Source of the DNA: Datnioides undecimradiatus
Lineage: Eukaryota > Chordata > Actinopteri > Lobotiformes > Datnioididae
Reading direction: 5' to 3'
Length of the DNA stretch: 64,000 bases
Assembly: GCA_008933995.1 (NCBI GenBank)
Contig: WARS01001600.1
Span: 1,116,001 to 1,180,000 of the forward strand
Under the pieces are notes generated by a model that saw only the letters and a list, made by a program, of their open reading frames with translations, was not told where the DNA came from and ran no database searches. Position 1 is the first letter of the stretch. Each line of letters starts with the position of its first letter. This document shows positions 34,487 to 46,492 of the stretch, piece after piece. The position numbers and the translations under genes are program-made.

Positions 34487-36390
34487 GCATCCTAAATAGA
34501 CCCAAGAGACAGAAAGTGGGAGAGATGAAGTTGCAGATGGTGAAATGAGTCTAACACGGAGTGAAAGTGGGAAACGGAGACAAATATTTTAGTTACAGGC
34601 AGAGACAGACAGATATAACGTCATCATGGTGGGAGACGGTGCGAACCGTCACGTGGGTCAGCTTGAGTCAGACCGGCACCTGTGAAAGTCCGATGTGCTC
34701 ACCGCTGAGAGGAAATCGTTTAAGGCACATTTTCGAGTTTAATTTTTCTAGTTTTGGTCCTTTCTCATGAAATCAGGGGGTGGATCCTGGGCTCCTCTGG
34801 CTTTCTGCTGAAATGTCGCTGATTTGGTTTGGGCGAATCTTCGTGAGGCACCTGACATTTTGGAAATGACTGATCTACCCACACAGGTTGGGCATCGATG
34901 TGGGTGCTACAATCACGGGTCAAAACCGGGTGACGCGTTTGTCATTGATTGGCACATGTACGAGTGAGACAGGGGGACGGCGGGAGGAGGAGGTCGAGAG
35001 GCGGACCACTTTTCTTTCCTTGTGTTTGGTTTGTAAATCAGAAAAGACGCCGTCACACTTGATCTGTAACGACACACACGTCCTTCAGATGCACTCCTGA
35101 GCGTCATGACAAAGCTTGCTGCATAATCCCTCCTCAGCCGCGCACTCGCCCATTGTTCTTCTTTCTGTACTTTTCCTATTACCTCTATTTTTGCCCTCAC
35201 CTTCAGCCGCGTCTTCTGCTCGTCCCAGTGTCCCACCGCTTATCCAATCTGTCCAATCCTCTGTCCCGGCTCTGGTCTGCCAGCTGGCCGTGGACAGCGC
35301 CTCCCTGAGGGGAGAACAGGTGTAGCGACACACACTCCACTGAGCACTCAGCTACCTGTGGCATCGGGCGGGCATGTACCCAACGATGAGCAAATGCAGA
35401 CACACACACACACACACACAAGCAGAAAGGTACGCTCAGAGGGAAGCATGGGAAGGTGGCTATGGGGGCAAAATGCACACAAACTTATAGATATGCCAGT
35501 TACACGCAACACACACGGAAACTAAGAAGGTTGCCCTCAAGGTCGCTATGACAACACAAACTTTAACTTTAACACTCCATCAGTGAAACACCGTATGTGT
35601 CACAGTGCAGATAGGATGCACGCACCTTGCAGCACAGTTTGGTTTGGACATCGTGACTACAGACACACCGAGACGAACACAGGCTCGTTTGGCACGCGCT
35701 GGCGAGCACACGTAATCACAAACACAGGTAGAACCGACCGACAGCTCGTCTTCCACCCGCGAGTGCGGGTCCAGCTGTAAAGCATCACGCCGGTGTGGAG
35801 AATGCCAAACACCTCGGCGATTTAAATGGCTGCAGCTAAAATCCCGGTAGCATGGCGATACCTGCTCCCGCTGCCTTCCCGCATTAACAGTCAGCGCCGT
35901 CGTGGTCCGTCACAAACACCATCACTCCTCCTGCTGCGAGGGAAGATCATTATTTGTGATTCATTTACATTCAATCATTTGAGAAAGAGAGAGCGAGAGA
36001 GCGGAGGAAGCCGGGATCTTTGCAGGATCAATGTGTCTGTGTTTACGCCGCTCTCTGTCTCTGGGCGGGTTTGACACCAGCATCAGCTGCTCTCTGTTTG
36101 AAATGGAGAACAAAAGCAGCAGAGAAGAGCAGAAGCTTGATGTGAGTCCTGAAATAATGGCATTCACATCCAGGTAGCCAGGCTCTGGCTGGATGGGGGC
36201 ACTTCCTCCACGAGCAGTGGCTGTGGATGCTCACTGCAGAGAGGGTAAACACAAAGCAGGGACATCCAGTTTCTACATCTCACATTGTTGGAAGCAGAAG
36301 TGCACTGCTTTTTCCATTTTTTGAAAAAAACTATTGAATTGTTTTGTTTATCCTGCTATTTCAGACTTGGAAAAACATGAAGGCTTGTGT
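34480..36390. other. non-coding DNA, nothing recognised
   Basis: Contains a (CA)10 array (35401-35420) and a short GA-rich patch (35982-36005). No gene or repeat family identified. Minus-strand frames at 34913-35478 show no family features. Confidence 0.45.
35401..35420. repeat. (CA)10 microsatellite
   Basis: Perfect CA array. Confidence 0.95.
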
Positions 36391-36478
36391 GCATCCAGAT
36401 AATCAATCTTGATCTCTCGCTAGAAGGAGAAAGATTGATTTGTTATGTCTTGGAGACGCCGTTTGATTTTCCCTCTCC

Positions 36479-36490
36479 TTTTTTTTTTTT
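36479..36490. repeat. T12 homopolymer
   Basis: Twelve consecutive T. Confidence 0.9.
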
Positions 36491-36499
36491 CCGAGGCAG

Positions 36500-37060
36500 A
36501 GAGAAAAGCTTGTTTTGTCTCGGCCGACTCTTTGGCTCAAAGCAACGCGGAGCCCTAACAAGTCCAGTCAGCAACCTTTGACCCCAACGACCTGGGGAGC
36601 CATTGATCATTCTTACACAGGGATTAGCAATGCACCTTGGGATTTGAAGTCCCAGAGCAAAGATATTTCTCAATTCCCAGTAAAGATCTGTAGGTTTGCG
36701 GGCCTAATATCTGGCCATATGGATCTCGTAGGAAAGGGACAGCTACTCCACCAACAAGTTAGTGTCATGTAGCGATAGACGGCGTCTTTGATGCCAACAC
36801 TAATTACATTTGCTGCGGTAAAATTAACGATACGATAAAGGGAATCGGCTGTTTGGGAATAAACGTTATCTTAATTGCAGGGCAGGATCCCCTTTGGGTT
36901 CCATTTTGATGTGGATCACTGAAGTCCACTGGTTCTTGTGGATGTATAATAAGATCTGAGCCGTTAGCTGAGGCAGGGTTTTGTTTTTGCGAAGGCGGTA
37001 ATGTGATCGGAGCGGTAAAGGCAGGCGAGGCTTATGGGTCTTTTCAATCCAAAGTTAGCA
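36500..37060. promoter_or_regulatory. best candidate conserved regulatory block, with DR1-like site
   Basis: About 560 bp of even composition without simple repeats. A direct-repeat-1 nuclear-receptor-like site lies at 36572-36584 (minus strand GGGTCAAAGGTTG, two half sites one base apart). Further words are CCATTGATCATTC, ATTTCTCAATTCCC, CCTAATATCTGGCCATATGG, CACTAATTACATTTGC, AAAATTAACGATACGATAAAG and CGTTATCTTAATTGC. A ZNF143-like word lies at 36631-36650. No reading frame with protein character crosses it. Regulatory function and conservation are inferences. Confidence 0.38.
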
Positions 37061-37304
37061 TGTGCTGTCATGAGGAGGAGGAAGGAGCGGGGGGGGTCTT
37101 TGAAATGGATGGGATGTGAATCCACTCGAAGTCTCTGGGGGGCTGAAAGAGGGAAGAATTAGATTAGTGGCAGAATGCAATCAGTGTGACTACATTACCG
37201 AGTATGATGAGAGAGGAAGAGAGCCGAGATGTGAGTGACAAGACGCTGGACGACGAAAAAACTTTTCAGGACTGCGCTGTGAATGCCAACGAAAAGGGGG
37301 AGAC

Positions 37305-37306
<2 letters not shown>

Positions 37307-37348
<42 letters not shown>
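37307..37348. repeat. (GT)21 microsatellite
   Basis: Perfect GT array of 42 bases, tied with 59889-59930 as the longest in the window. Confidence 0.97.
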
Positions 37349-37349
<1 letters not shown>

Positions 37350-37639
37350 GGAGGGGGGGGCGTCCAGAACCACAAATGTGAAATATCTCAAAAACCAAAG
37401 CCAGAAAATCGATTAAAAGGTTCTTTAAATATATATATCATCCCTTCTCCCTCTGCCCTTATTTTCACAAAAATCAAATTACCCAAATACCCGAGCAGCA
37501 AAAACTCATGGTCCGACCAAACATTATGGAAATTACATATGACTTTGAGGGGAAAGAAAGCCTTTTTATAACAGCGGATCAGAGGAATAGGGGCGTGTGT
37601 GTGTGTCTGGCATACGGTTCAGTATTTTGTCCTCTCGGT

Positions 37640-37800
37640 TAAATAAAGAGTGAACGGAAGGGGTGGCTGTGAGCGGCAGAGATCCCGCTGAATGTGCGAG
37701 CGGTTTCCTTTTACACTATTTACCCTGACTACAAACCCAATTAGCTCAAATCAGATTCAGTGTTTACACTAGCATCAGGAGATGATTAAGTGAAACCTAG
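37640..37800. promoter_or_regulatory. candidate non-coding regulatory block
   Basis: Non-repetitive stretch with TTTACACTATTTACCC, CCCAATTAGCTCAAATCAG, AGTGTTTACACTAGC (forkhead-like TGTTTAC) and GATGATTAAGTG words. It lies between two long microsatellites and about 600 bp from the better block at 36500-37060. Inferred only. Confidence 0.3.
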
Positions 37801-37846
37801 CATTCCAGTTTCACGTTCCCCAGTCGTCGTCTTTGGATTGGAGTGA

Positions 37847-37862
37847 GGGGGGGGGGGTCTGT

Positions 37863-37902
<40 letters not shown>
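37847..37902. repeat. G11 run and (CA)19 microsatellite
   Basis: Eleven G at 37847-37857, then a perfect CA array at 37865-37902. Confidence 0.96.
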
Positions 37903-37904
<2 letters not shown>

Positions 37905-38160
37905 AACACCCAACCAGAAAAGCAGCCGCCCAGCAAAGACACACTCTTTATAAATCGGCCCTATAGCGTTCCAGAAAATGGAAAGATATATGGTTTTGTT
38001 GGAAGCATGCACTGAGTTTATTGGTTTGTACCACTGTGTGAAGCGTCCCACCTTCATGTTATTGAAACTATTTGTCCAGCTGAAGTTCCGGTGGTGTTGC
38101 GCAGGAAGTGACAGATCAAATCTCCAGAGCAACATACAAACAGCACGGAGCTGCAGTCTA

Positions 38161-38180
38161 CACACACACACACACACACA
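38161..38180. repeat. (CA)10 microsatellite
   Basis: Perfect CA array. Confidence 0.95.
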
Positions 38181-38627
38181 AACCTGCACACACACGCTTT
38201 GCGTGAGTCATCCCAGACGGACAAATCGAGTAAAATGACTTGGCTGCAGAAATGATCTTACAAGAGTGATGTCATCTTCTGGCCACCGATCTGCAGCTTT
38301 AAAGTGCGTCCACCCCCAATTCGATCAATCCGAGGGAGCCACAGAACATGCACCCGAGCCACACGTCGGCGTATTCGGCTGAAACACGTCCGGTTTAATG
38401 CGCTGTACCTGCGGATCGACAGCAGACTGTTTCGATTCACTCTCACGTCGCAAATCAGCTTCATCATCACAGGTTACATTACAAAAACCCTTAAAGTTGA
38501 AATTCAGCATGTTCCAGCTAACACACAGACAAACTGTGGTTAACGACTGTCCGGTAAAGGATACTCCTCCCAGGACTTTGTGGAGCACAACGCAGCGCTA
38601 AGAACAGAGTCACTGTTAGGATTGCAT

Positions 38628-38641
38628 CCACTAGGTGGCCA
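38628..38641 (+). promoter_or_regulatory. CTCF-like motif, forward
   Basis: CCACTAGGTGGCCA agrees with the vertebrate CTCF core consensus CCASYAGRKGGCRS at 12 of 14 positions. Motif match only; no occupancy data. Confidence 0.35.
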
Positions 38642-38765
38642 GTAATACAGACTTACTGTAAAACATAAATGGGGAATTGCCTGCAAAGTCAGCTTAAGCT
38701 AAAAAATTGCACAATAATAAATTGCAAACAATATGCACGTGTTGTTTCTACTGTGTGTGTTTTTA

Positions 38766-38779
38766 CTGCACCCCAGTGG
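38766..38779 (-). promoter_or_regulatory. CTCF-like motif, reverse
   Basis: CTGCACCCCAGTGG matches the reverse-complement CTCF core at 12 of 14 positions. It faces the forward motif 138 bp upstream. Confidence 0.28.
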
Positions 38780-39773
38780 CCACAATGTCCGTTCATGCTG
38801 GTTCAGGACCATCCTCCGTAGTGCACCAGATCACCAGTATTAAAAATAACCTTTGTCCTAATTTGCAGGTTTGCTTCTTTATTACAAAGGAGGAGGCATT
38901 ACATGCAGAACCACCACCCTGACCAGAATCCCTTTAAAAAAAAACCTTCGCTCTTTATGTACGGCTTAACTCTCCCAGCTCCAAATCCACCCCACTCGTT
39001 TAATCCCAACATCTGCCCTTTCTACCCCCCCAACTTCCCAGTTCTCCGTGCCTACATATATCCCGCCGCCGCCAAGTGCCACCCCCCCACCCTCACGCTC
39101 CGCAGGCCACCAGAGAAAGCAAACAGAATGGAAGTGAACGGGATCTAAACACAGATTGTTTGGTGTCTGAACCTTTTTTCCGTGTGTGTTGTTGATTTTC
39201 CACGGAGGATCAGGTTCAGTCGTTCGCCTCTCCCAGAGACGAGGAATCATAACAAATCTCCCGTACACGGGTGAAATTATACATACATGTGCAAAATATG
39301 TTAACAAATGCAAACACGATTTCCACTGACGTTCACATACTTTGGGCCAAACGAATGCCATTTGGATGAAGCGGTGTGTTAAGGAAACACTGGATCCAAT
39401 GCATTTGTTACCGCCGCTCCTCATCCTGCGACGTTATCCCATCCCCAGCCGCCGTTCAGAACCCTTCCCATGATGCCCACTCACTGAATATAAACACATA
39501 ATGAATCCTCAGCTAATTTGTCCTCTTATCTTTTTAAATTACACCCTGTGAGCTCCTCGGGGGGAATAATGACAGCTTCCTCTTGCGGTTTACATGCTCT
39601 ACAAGGATCAGAGGGTCTGTGTGCGTGTTTGTATATGCAACATGTGTGTGCAAGTGTGTACAAACTGTGAGAGCTCCTTTCCAATACCACAAGGGTGCGC
39701 AGGGAGCGGGGAGGGGTGGTGCAAAAACAACAAACCTGTCATTGTTTCACTCACATCAGCGCCTTCTCTACGC

Positions 39774-39791
39774 CACACACACACACACACA
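39774..39791. repeat. (CA)9 microsatellite
   Basis: Perfect CA array. Confidence 0.93.
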
Positions 39792-39794
39792 CTG

Positions 39795-41150
39795 CCAAGG
39801 CTTTTCCTGGGCCTTAGATCAGACACAAACCGAGTGCATGGCTTGGACAGTGAGTGTGCCGATAGCTGCCCACGTTATTCATGTCTGTCTGTGTGCGTGT
39901 GTTTTTCCTGCTGCGGCGGAGCTGCAGTGGTGCTTCCCATGACCGAATCCTGCACAAACTGGGTTCCTCACTCGGAGCTGAACAGGGTAGAGACATCTTG
40001 GACAGACTGCTGGAACGACAGCGGCTGCCAAGTGGACTTTCGGTTCCAGTCGTGCGTGAATGTGTGGGTGTCTCGAGCTGAAGGAAGAAGGAATCCATTC
40101 AGGATGAAGACATTCAGAGTGATTCTCTGTTCGTTTTACGAGAGGCTGGATTAGGGTTACAATTTAGATGTACGGGTCAGGGGGCTCCTCAAAGCTCTGC
40201 TTACTGTGTGGGTGGGTTTTAAAGTTATTCTGGTATCTAAACCTTCATCCTCTGCCTCTTCCTTTGGAGGATTTTACTCTGCAATAGATAATTTAGTTTA
40301 TCTCTCTGTTATAATGGGGGTTCTCGTGCTGTGAGGGGTGTTCTCCTAACCAGGTTAACCAAAACCAGACCTGAGGCCTGAGTCAGGCCAGATCCAAATT
40401 ATATCCAGTTTCATCAGGTCATGTATGGTTGAGTCCCCCGCTGCAGGTCTCTGGTCTGTGTCAGTACGTGTGTAGTACATGGAACATCATCACTGGAGCT
40501 GGGACGGCTGGGATGCACAACGCACTAAATACTGGAAATATTGGGAAACTCTAGTTTTTATTCGTTCATTATTTATTATTTGCGTTGCTCAGGATGAATG
40601 TTATGAAGGAATTTGATTTGGAACAGTTTTCAGACAGGTATCTGTTTTGGGTCGAGCAGCAAAGGCTACACTAGGATAAATAAAAATAGAGGAAAAGCCA
40701 CTTCTGACTGAACATACCCTGGGTAGGATAACAATCTGACTTTAATCTCATTTTTAGCTCTTTTGTTATCAGTCACTGGCACAATTTGGCTTCCATGTCA
40801 TCAAATATTGAACATTATCAGCAAAACCCTCCGATAGCCACTCTGTGACGCACCTCTGCAGGTTAACGCAGTGCAGCATTCAGCAGCTGAAGTGTTATAC
40901 CTCCGGAGCTGCAGGAGACCAAGGCAGAGCCGGGAGGAGACTGAAAGGACAGCCACTTTACTGTGGCTCCATGTTGCTGGTTTGTTAGACGTCTAAGCAA
41001 CTGTTCGCCAACTCATTTGCTGCGTGAGCTTTATCACATGACGAAACCTCAATGTCGCATTTACAGTGTGCAAAAACCATTTTGGCTGCGCTGCCTACTC
41101 TGCCAGTTAAGAATAAAATATATATCGCAGTATAATTTGGTCTCCTCTGC
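39795..41150. other. non-coding DNA, nothing recognised
   Basis: The open frame 39594-40154 (186 codons, the longest in the plus strand here) begins in GT/CA-rich sequence. Its non-repetitive second half has no domain I recognise and no splice or promoter context, so I do not call it a gene. The rest shows no known repeat. Confidence 0.45.
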
Positions 41151-41154
41151 TCTA

Positions 41155-41400
41155 AATGTCCTTCCTCGCCTCTGTTACCTGTTTCATTTCTCCTGCCCCC
41201 CCTCCTCCGCCCTTCTGTCTCACTCTGCCCTTCATCCCTCGCTGTCTCACCCAGCGAGGGTCGTCTTACGAGGGTCACCGACCTTTCACCCAGCGTATTC
41301 TTCCCCTGACACCGGAGCAGCACTGGCGGTCCCATCGTCCTCCCGCCCATCTCTGCCTCCCCCTCTCTGATCTCTCTCTGCTGCCCCGTCCTCTGGTTGT
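41155..41400. repeat. pyrimidine-rich tract
   Basis: The plus strand is dominated by CCTCC, CTCTGCC and CTCTCTG words. It gives Ser/Pro/Leu frames on the plus strand and Arg/Glu/Gly frames on the minus strand. Confidence 0.7.
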
Positions 41401-41724
41401 TATCCACACACCTGCTCGCAGCACGGGCTCCCAGGTGCAGCGAGGACAGCAAAGATGTACGAACAACTTGACATATACAAAGATTTACCAAACAGCGAGA
41501 GGAGGTAAACAGTAAAACTGAAAGGGATCTTTAAATACGGTGACGCGTATGATAAAATATAAAACTGGACGCATGAGTGTTTGAGCCCACGGGAGAGACG
41601 ATCCCCCACAGCAGAGAGCAAAACGTGAACATGTCAGCAAATGTCTTTTGCTTAATTATCATTCGTCTTGCTTGCTGGAACAGGGGTCAGTGTGGCTGGT
41701 GACTGATCTTACGAACACCCTCCT

Positions 41725-41746
41725 ACACACACACACACACACACAC
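41725..41746. repeat. (AC)11 microsatellite
   Basis: Perfect AC array. Confidence 0.95.
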
Positions 41747-41945
41747 GTCACAGTGAAGTGCAACTCTCACTGAATACAGGGGCTTTGATGTTCCTGCCTT
41801 TCGTGGACAGCTTTATTCCCTTCCCTCCATCCCTCCGTGTGAAGAGAGGAGAGAGCAGAAATGGAGGGTCGGTCCTGACAGCTCCGGCTAATTGAACTGT
41901 TCGCTCTGTTACCACGCGAGAGAAAAACGTGGACATGCAAGCTGC

Positions 41946-41966
41946 GTGTGTGTGTGTGTGTGTGTG
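41946..41966. repeat. (GT)10 microsatellite
   Basis: Perfect GT array, inverted relative to the AC array 200 bp upstream, followed by AGAGA-rich sequence. Confidence 0.95.
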
Positions 41967-42059
41967 GGAGGGTGAGAGAAAGGGAAACACACACTGAGAG
42001 ATTAAGGGAGACACACAGGGATATAAATAGAGAGATACACTCCTGCTCTCCGTTATATC

Positions 42060-42395
42060 TCAATCCTGCTCAGGTGCTCACGTCTTCCTCACCGCTTCTC
42101 CTCCACGTCTGCTCCCTCCCTCCCTCCATCACGCTCCCCTCTCGTTCTCTGACCTCTACCTTTGTTGATCAGCCTCCCTGAGATTCTCCCACTCCACCTC
42201 CTCTCTCCCCCTCTATCCGTCTTCCTCTCATCTTCTCTTTGATGTGGTGATGCGGGGTTATCTGGGGCTCTCGTCTAAAGGGGGAAAGGTAGGGGGAGAT
42301 CGAGATAGAGGGGGGGAAGAGGCAGAAAGTGAAAAAGGAGGAGGGAGAGGCAGCGGGGGGAGGGAGGAGGGGGGAGGGAGATGGTGAGGGGTTTT
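42060..42395. repeat. pyrimidine-rich tract switching to purine-rich tract
   Basis: 42065-42240 is pyrimidine-rich on the plus strand (CTCCCTCCCTCCC type) and 42281-42391 is purine-rich (GGGGGAGGG type), with a 40-bp mixed hinge between them. The two halves are roughly complementary in composition. Confidence 0.75.
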
Positions 42396-42399
42396 TTTC

Positions 42400-43060
42400 C
42401 GCTCAGCGACACTAACATCTCTTTCCACTCACCCTCCACCTTCACCTGTGAGTGAAGGAAGAGACATGGTTGGATTAAATAATAATAAAAACATCCCACC
42501 GTCCCCTCCGGAGTCTCATTCCAGTCTGAAAATCCCATTGCTGCGGCTTATGTGAGCGGCGAAGTGTGGCGGAAAACCAGCACGACCTCAGTCAGCGCGC
42601 TGCACCGAGGATGTCTCTCTTTCTGTGGATGGATTTTTCCCTAGATGAAGGGCTTTGCCGCGTCTTTTTACTGCACCCGGGAAAGTGTGTTCTCTGCAGA
42701 TTCCTGCCCTGGCAAAGGCTGTCACATCCAACTTGGAAGAAAATACACAAGAGGACCATTTTTTTCAGAGGAATTCCTTTTAAATTTAAAACAAATTGAA
42801 GTGAGAGCACAGCAGAAGAGATTCACAGAGAGGCAGAGGGAGGGGGGGCGCACAGATTTCAGTTTTTGGTTGGGTTTTTTTGTTGTTTATTGAGCTGTTT
42901 TTAAAGAACACGAATGCGCCTGGGAGGAGGCAGAGAGCTTTATCCGCCAGCTTCCTCCCCTCCGGGGCCAACAGGTCACGATCCTGCCAGCCAGCCCACC
43001 ATGTAGCCTGCCAACTCCATTTAAACACACACATATACGAACACAGTCACCTCCACAGAC
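42400..43060. other. non-coding DNA, nothing recognised
   Basis: Overlapping frames on both strands at 42566-43034 show no protein family features. 42868-42895 is T/G-rich. No known repeat. Confidence 0.45.
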
Positions 43061-43063
43061 ACA

Positions 43064-43131
43064 CTGCTGCTGCTGCTGCTGCTGCTGCTGCCACCGCATA
43101 CACTCCACACACACACACACACACACACACA
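43064..43131. repeat. (CTG)9 triplet repeat and (CA)13 array
   Basis: Nine perfect CTG units at 43064-43090 (CAG on the minus strand), a 15-bp spacer, then (CA)13 at 43106-43131. The triplet array is the only one of its kind in the window. The poly-Ala or poly-Gln it encodes lies in frames without other support. Confidence 0.96.
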
Positions 43132-43670
43132 GATCGTGTGTTGTGTACGTCTGGAGACTGTTTCCTAATTAAGAATCACTTAGCTGTCAGGGTGGTATCG
43201 GGGACTAAGAGCTGACCGGTTAATGAATTGATCCAAGGCTTACAGGCTTCTGATCAATATCAATACCTCTTCTCACGTGTGATGTCCGTAATGTAATTAT
43301 CACACACTCGCTGTAGATAAGTCATCTGCTTGTTTAATAATTTATTTTACTACTCTCATTAATGCAGACCGCAGACAAAACATTTTACTATATTTACCCA
43401 CTTTAATTGTTGTGTTTACTGGCTTTTCTCCAAAGGAAACGTCAGTTTACTGGTTGTTTAGTCGCCACGTTGGTCTTAACTGATGTCCAGTGAGGTTTTG
43501 AGCAGATGATCATGGTCCCCAGAGGATGACTCCTACTGCTGTTGTTAGATTGGACTGTTGTAAAGTGAAACGGTTTATATTTCAGTTAGAACAAGATGGT
43601 GAACATGCTGAACATTACATCTGCTGAACATCAACATTGTGACTGCGTGCATATTGTAATCCTGACTAAA

Positions 43671-43678
<8 letters not shown>

Positions 43679-43700
<22 letters not shown>
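43679..43700. repeat. (AC)11 microsatellite
   Basis: Perfect AC array. Confidence 0.95.
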
Positions 43701-43701
<1 letters not shown>

Positions 43702-45734
43702 GCGGAGCAGTCCAGTGTGTGGACGGTGGTTGGAGGGACCAGGCCGGCGCCATGGTAACCAGTCCACCGAGAGGTCACATGGAGAAGACAGCTACACGAC
43801 AGAGTGAGCCATTTCCAGTCAGCCATCACTCACAGGTGTGTGTGTTACTGTGGGGACCTTTCGCTCTCTACTTTCATTCTCTGAAAGCTTTTTTGAAGCT
43901 AAACCAGCAAAGTGGACTTCAGGATCTGTGCCGTGCTTCTCTTTCCGAGACTATCTGATCCGCCTGCAAACACTCGCAGGTTCTGCTCCGGACAGACAGC
44001 CGGTCGCTGTTTGCACAGCCGCGAATCTGTCTGAATGCACCTGAGCGTGTCCATGTGGCGTGTATGAGTGTGTGCCTCGTGCCCACTTGGCCGAGCTCAG
44101 GTGCGCGGGGTCTTCCTGTGGTCTGTCAGCGTGGGAGCACCCGTGTCCCCTGCAGGATGCGTTGATTAGTTTTGCCCAGGCTGAGCCAGGAGGCCTGTCG
44201 GGTGCTCAGCGGACTGTACCAAAGTGACACGGGGGTGAACCTGTGTTAGTAGAACACGGAGACCCGCTGATAAACAGCACAAGGACACAGGCAGAGTCGC
44301 TTTGCTTTGAGCTAAAAGGGAGTCTTTGGCTCTGTGTCTTCAGCCTGTGCTGCACAAACAGCATTTAACTATCCAGGGCAACAGAGAAGTCATTCTCACA
44401 GTTGGTCCTTCAAATCTATATTTATCCGATGTCCAAATATACCAGTATGTTTTTTTTAATGTCAGCAAAAATGTGCCTACCATGTTCACTTCTCAGTGCT
44501 TCTCTCCCACAATGAGCAGTGAACAGTTCCAGTGCTGTTTCCCATCAGCAGCCTCTCCGCTAATGAGCTACCGCTCCAATTGGCAGCCGTGCTGAGGGAC
44601 GCTTAAGTTAGGGTGGATTACTCCTTTTCTAACAAGTCTGCAAAGTGGGTCTAAAATAACACTGGGAGGCTGGATTGTACAAGAGGCTGTTGGTAGTTGG
44701 CGACTCTAAAATACTGAAAATCGACTGAAAACTGCAGTTTTGCTGCATTTGAAATGTTTTCCTTCTGCACGTCAGACCAGCTACAGCGAGCGGCTCCTCC
44801 GTGCTCACCAGCTAGTTGCTAACGTTGTCTGTCAGCGTCCCGAGGCAGGTCCCGGATAATGCATTTGAGCTTTTTCACTGACAACAGCTGCGAGGCGTCA
44901 CACTGACCAAAACAGTTTGAGTGAATCAAAACAGAAAAGCCGTGTGTCGTGAAAAACAAAATGAGCTTGATGCTAAAGCGCACGGCTGTGGGTAACTGCA
45001 CATTAGAGTGACGACTATCCGTGATCTGATCAGTGTGAATGACCAGGAGCCTCCTCCGACGGTAAAAACCCCACAGGCTGGGTCCAAGCCAAGCGTAACC
45101 CAGGTGACACATAGTTACCTACCACTCAGCCAATCCCAGACCACTCCTGATATGAACATCCAGGTGAGGCGAGGTCACTTCCTGTTTACTTAACTCACAC
45201 TAGCTGGTGGACGTGTTCTGGTGATGAACGTGATGCTCTCCTCAAACTGATCCTTTCTGTGAATTCCCTGCACGCAGCGGTGAGTTATGTTGCATTACCC
45301 TTTTATTTATCACAATTTACTTTATTTTCAGACTGAAAATGAAACATATAAAGCTGATTATTGTCTGTTCTAGCAGTAGTTATACATAGTGGGCTCTCAG
45401 CTGAGCCTCTCCCCTGTGCATTTATATCCCAGCTAACACCACATGCTGCACAAGTCTGCCATGGAGCGATCCCAGACAAAGAGCTTTCCTTAGCACCTAA
45501 ATACAGTAACATGTGGGATACTGTACATATATGAGGGTATGATAAGGATTCTTCCAACAGGCTTCCTTTATTTGTTGAAGGCGAGTTTGTTTTTCTCGCC
45601 TCGGCCTACATCGGTGTCAGTGGCTGCGGTGGTGTTAGTATGCATTCTGCAGTTCGATATAAACTGTGCTGTACAAGTAAAGTTTGATGGAAAATGTTTG
45701 AAAGTATCTGTGCAGCAGCGCGCTCAACGTCGTG

Positions 45735-45920
45735 CAGCAGACGGGAGACGGAGAGACGGAGGGAGTGAGATGGAGAGCGCATATTTAAGTCCGATCTGGA
45801 CAGACAGGCGGCGAGAGCGCCTTGAAGGAAGAGAGAGGAAGGACTGCGAGAGCAGGGCAGAGAAAGACAGGACTGGAATGAGGGATGGAGGGAAGAGGAG
45901 TGCGAGCGAAGGAGGGATCT
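45735..45920. repeat. purine-rich tract
   Basis: GGGAGACGGAGAGACGGAG-type sequence gives the Arg/Glu-rich plus-strand frame 45539-45934. Confidence 0.7.
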
Positions 45921-46492
45921 TGCAGTACCTGTGATGGATGGGCTTTAGCTCAGGTGTGACGGCGCGACCAAATTAAATCACTGAGCAGACAGCAATGAAC
46001 GAGAGACAAGGTTATCACTTTCGCTCCCTCCCTCCTCCTCTCTCCGTCTACCTCCCTCAGTCTGAGTCTCAGCAGCCTGTCCTCTCTTCACTATCATCAG
46101 CCCTCTGCTGCTCTGCTCCCAGTCTGGAGGGACGATTGGCCTTCACCGCCGAGTCATGTTAGACACATTTCAATCATGTGCTCTGGGAGCGGGCTTTATG
46201 ACATCACTTACTCTCACTCAGCGACTCGTTGGGCGCAGCTGTCCGTGGGTGATAATAAAAAAAAATACAAAAGATGAACTTTAAGAGGTCACGAGTTCAT
46301 AAACTGGAGTCATAAATACATCGTGAAAGGAGTCTGTTAAACGCGTGGTGACACCCCTCTCCAAATGTTTTGCTTCAGCCTGGCTGCTGTAGATCCGTTT
46401 CGGGGAAATCTTAATATCTGAGTATTAAATAATAACTTTGAACAAAAGTCTTGTTTAACTGCTTCCTCTTTCAACCCAATCACGCTCCACAA

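Larger units (their letters stand above)
38190..39770. other. non-coding DNA around the CTCF-like pair
   Basis: No exon recognised. An A-rich patch lies at 38936-38944 and C-rich patches at 39027-39090. The 39440-39560 stretch (CTGAATATAAACACATAATG, CAGCTAATTTG, TTTAAATTACACC) is regulatory-like. Confidence 0.4.
43140..46485. other. non-coding DNA with minor repeats
   Basis: Holds an (AC)11 array (43679-43700) and a purine-rich tract (45735-45920). The 46085-46250 stretch (GGACGATTGGCC, CATTTCAATCATG, TTTATGACATCAC) could be regulatory. No gene or known repeat recognised in the remainder. Confidence 0.45.

Noticed and set aside
39594..40154. 186-codon plus-strand open frame
   Set aside because: The first half is GT/CA-derived. 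The second half is more even, but I recognise no domain and see no splice signals. A protein search with residues 110-186 could overturn this.
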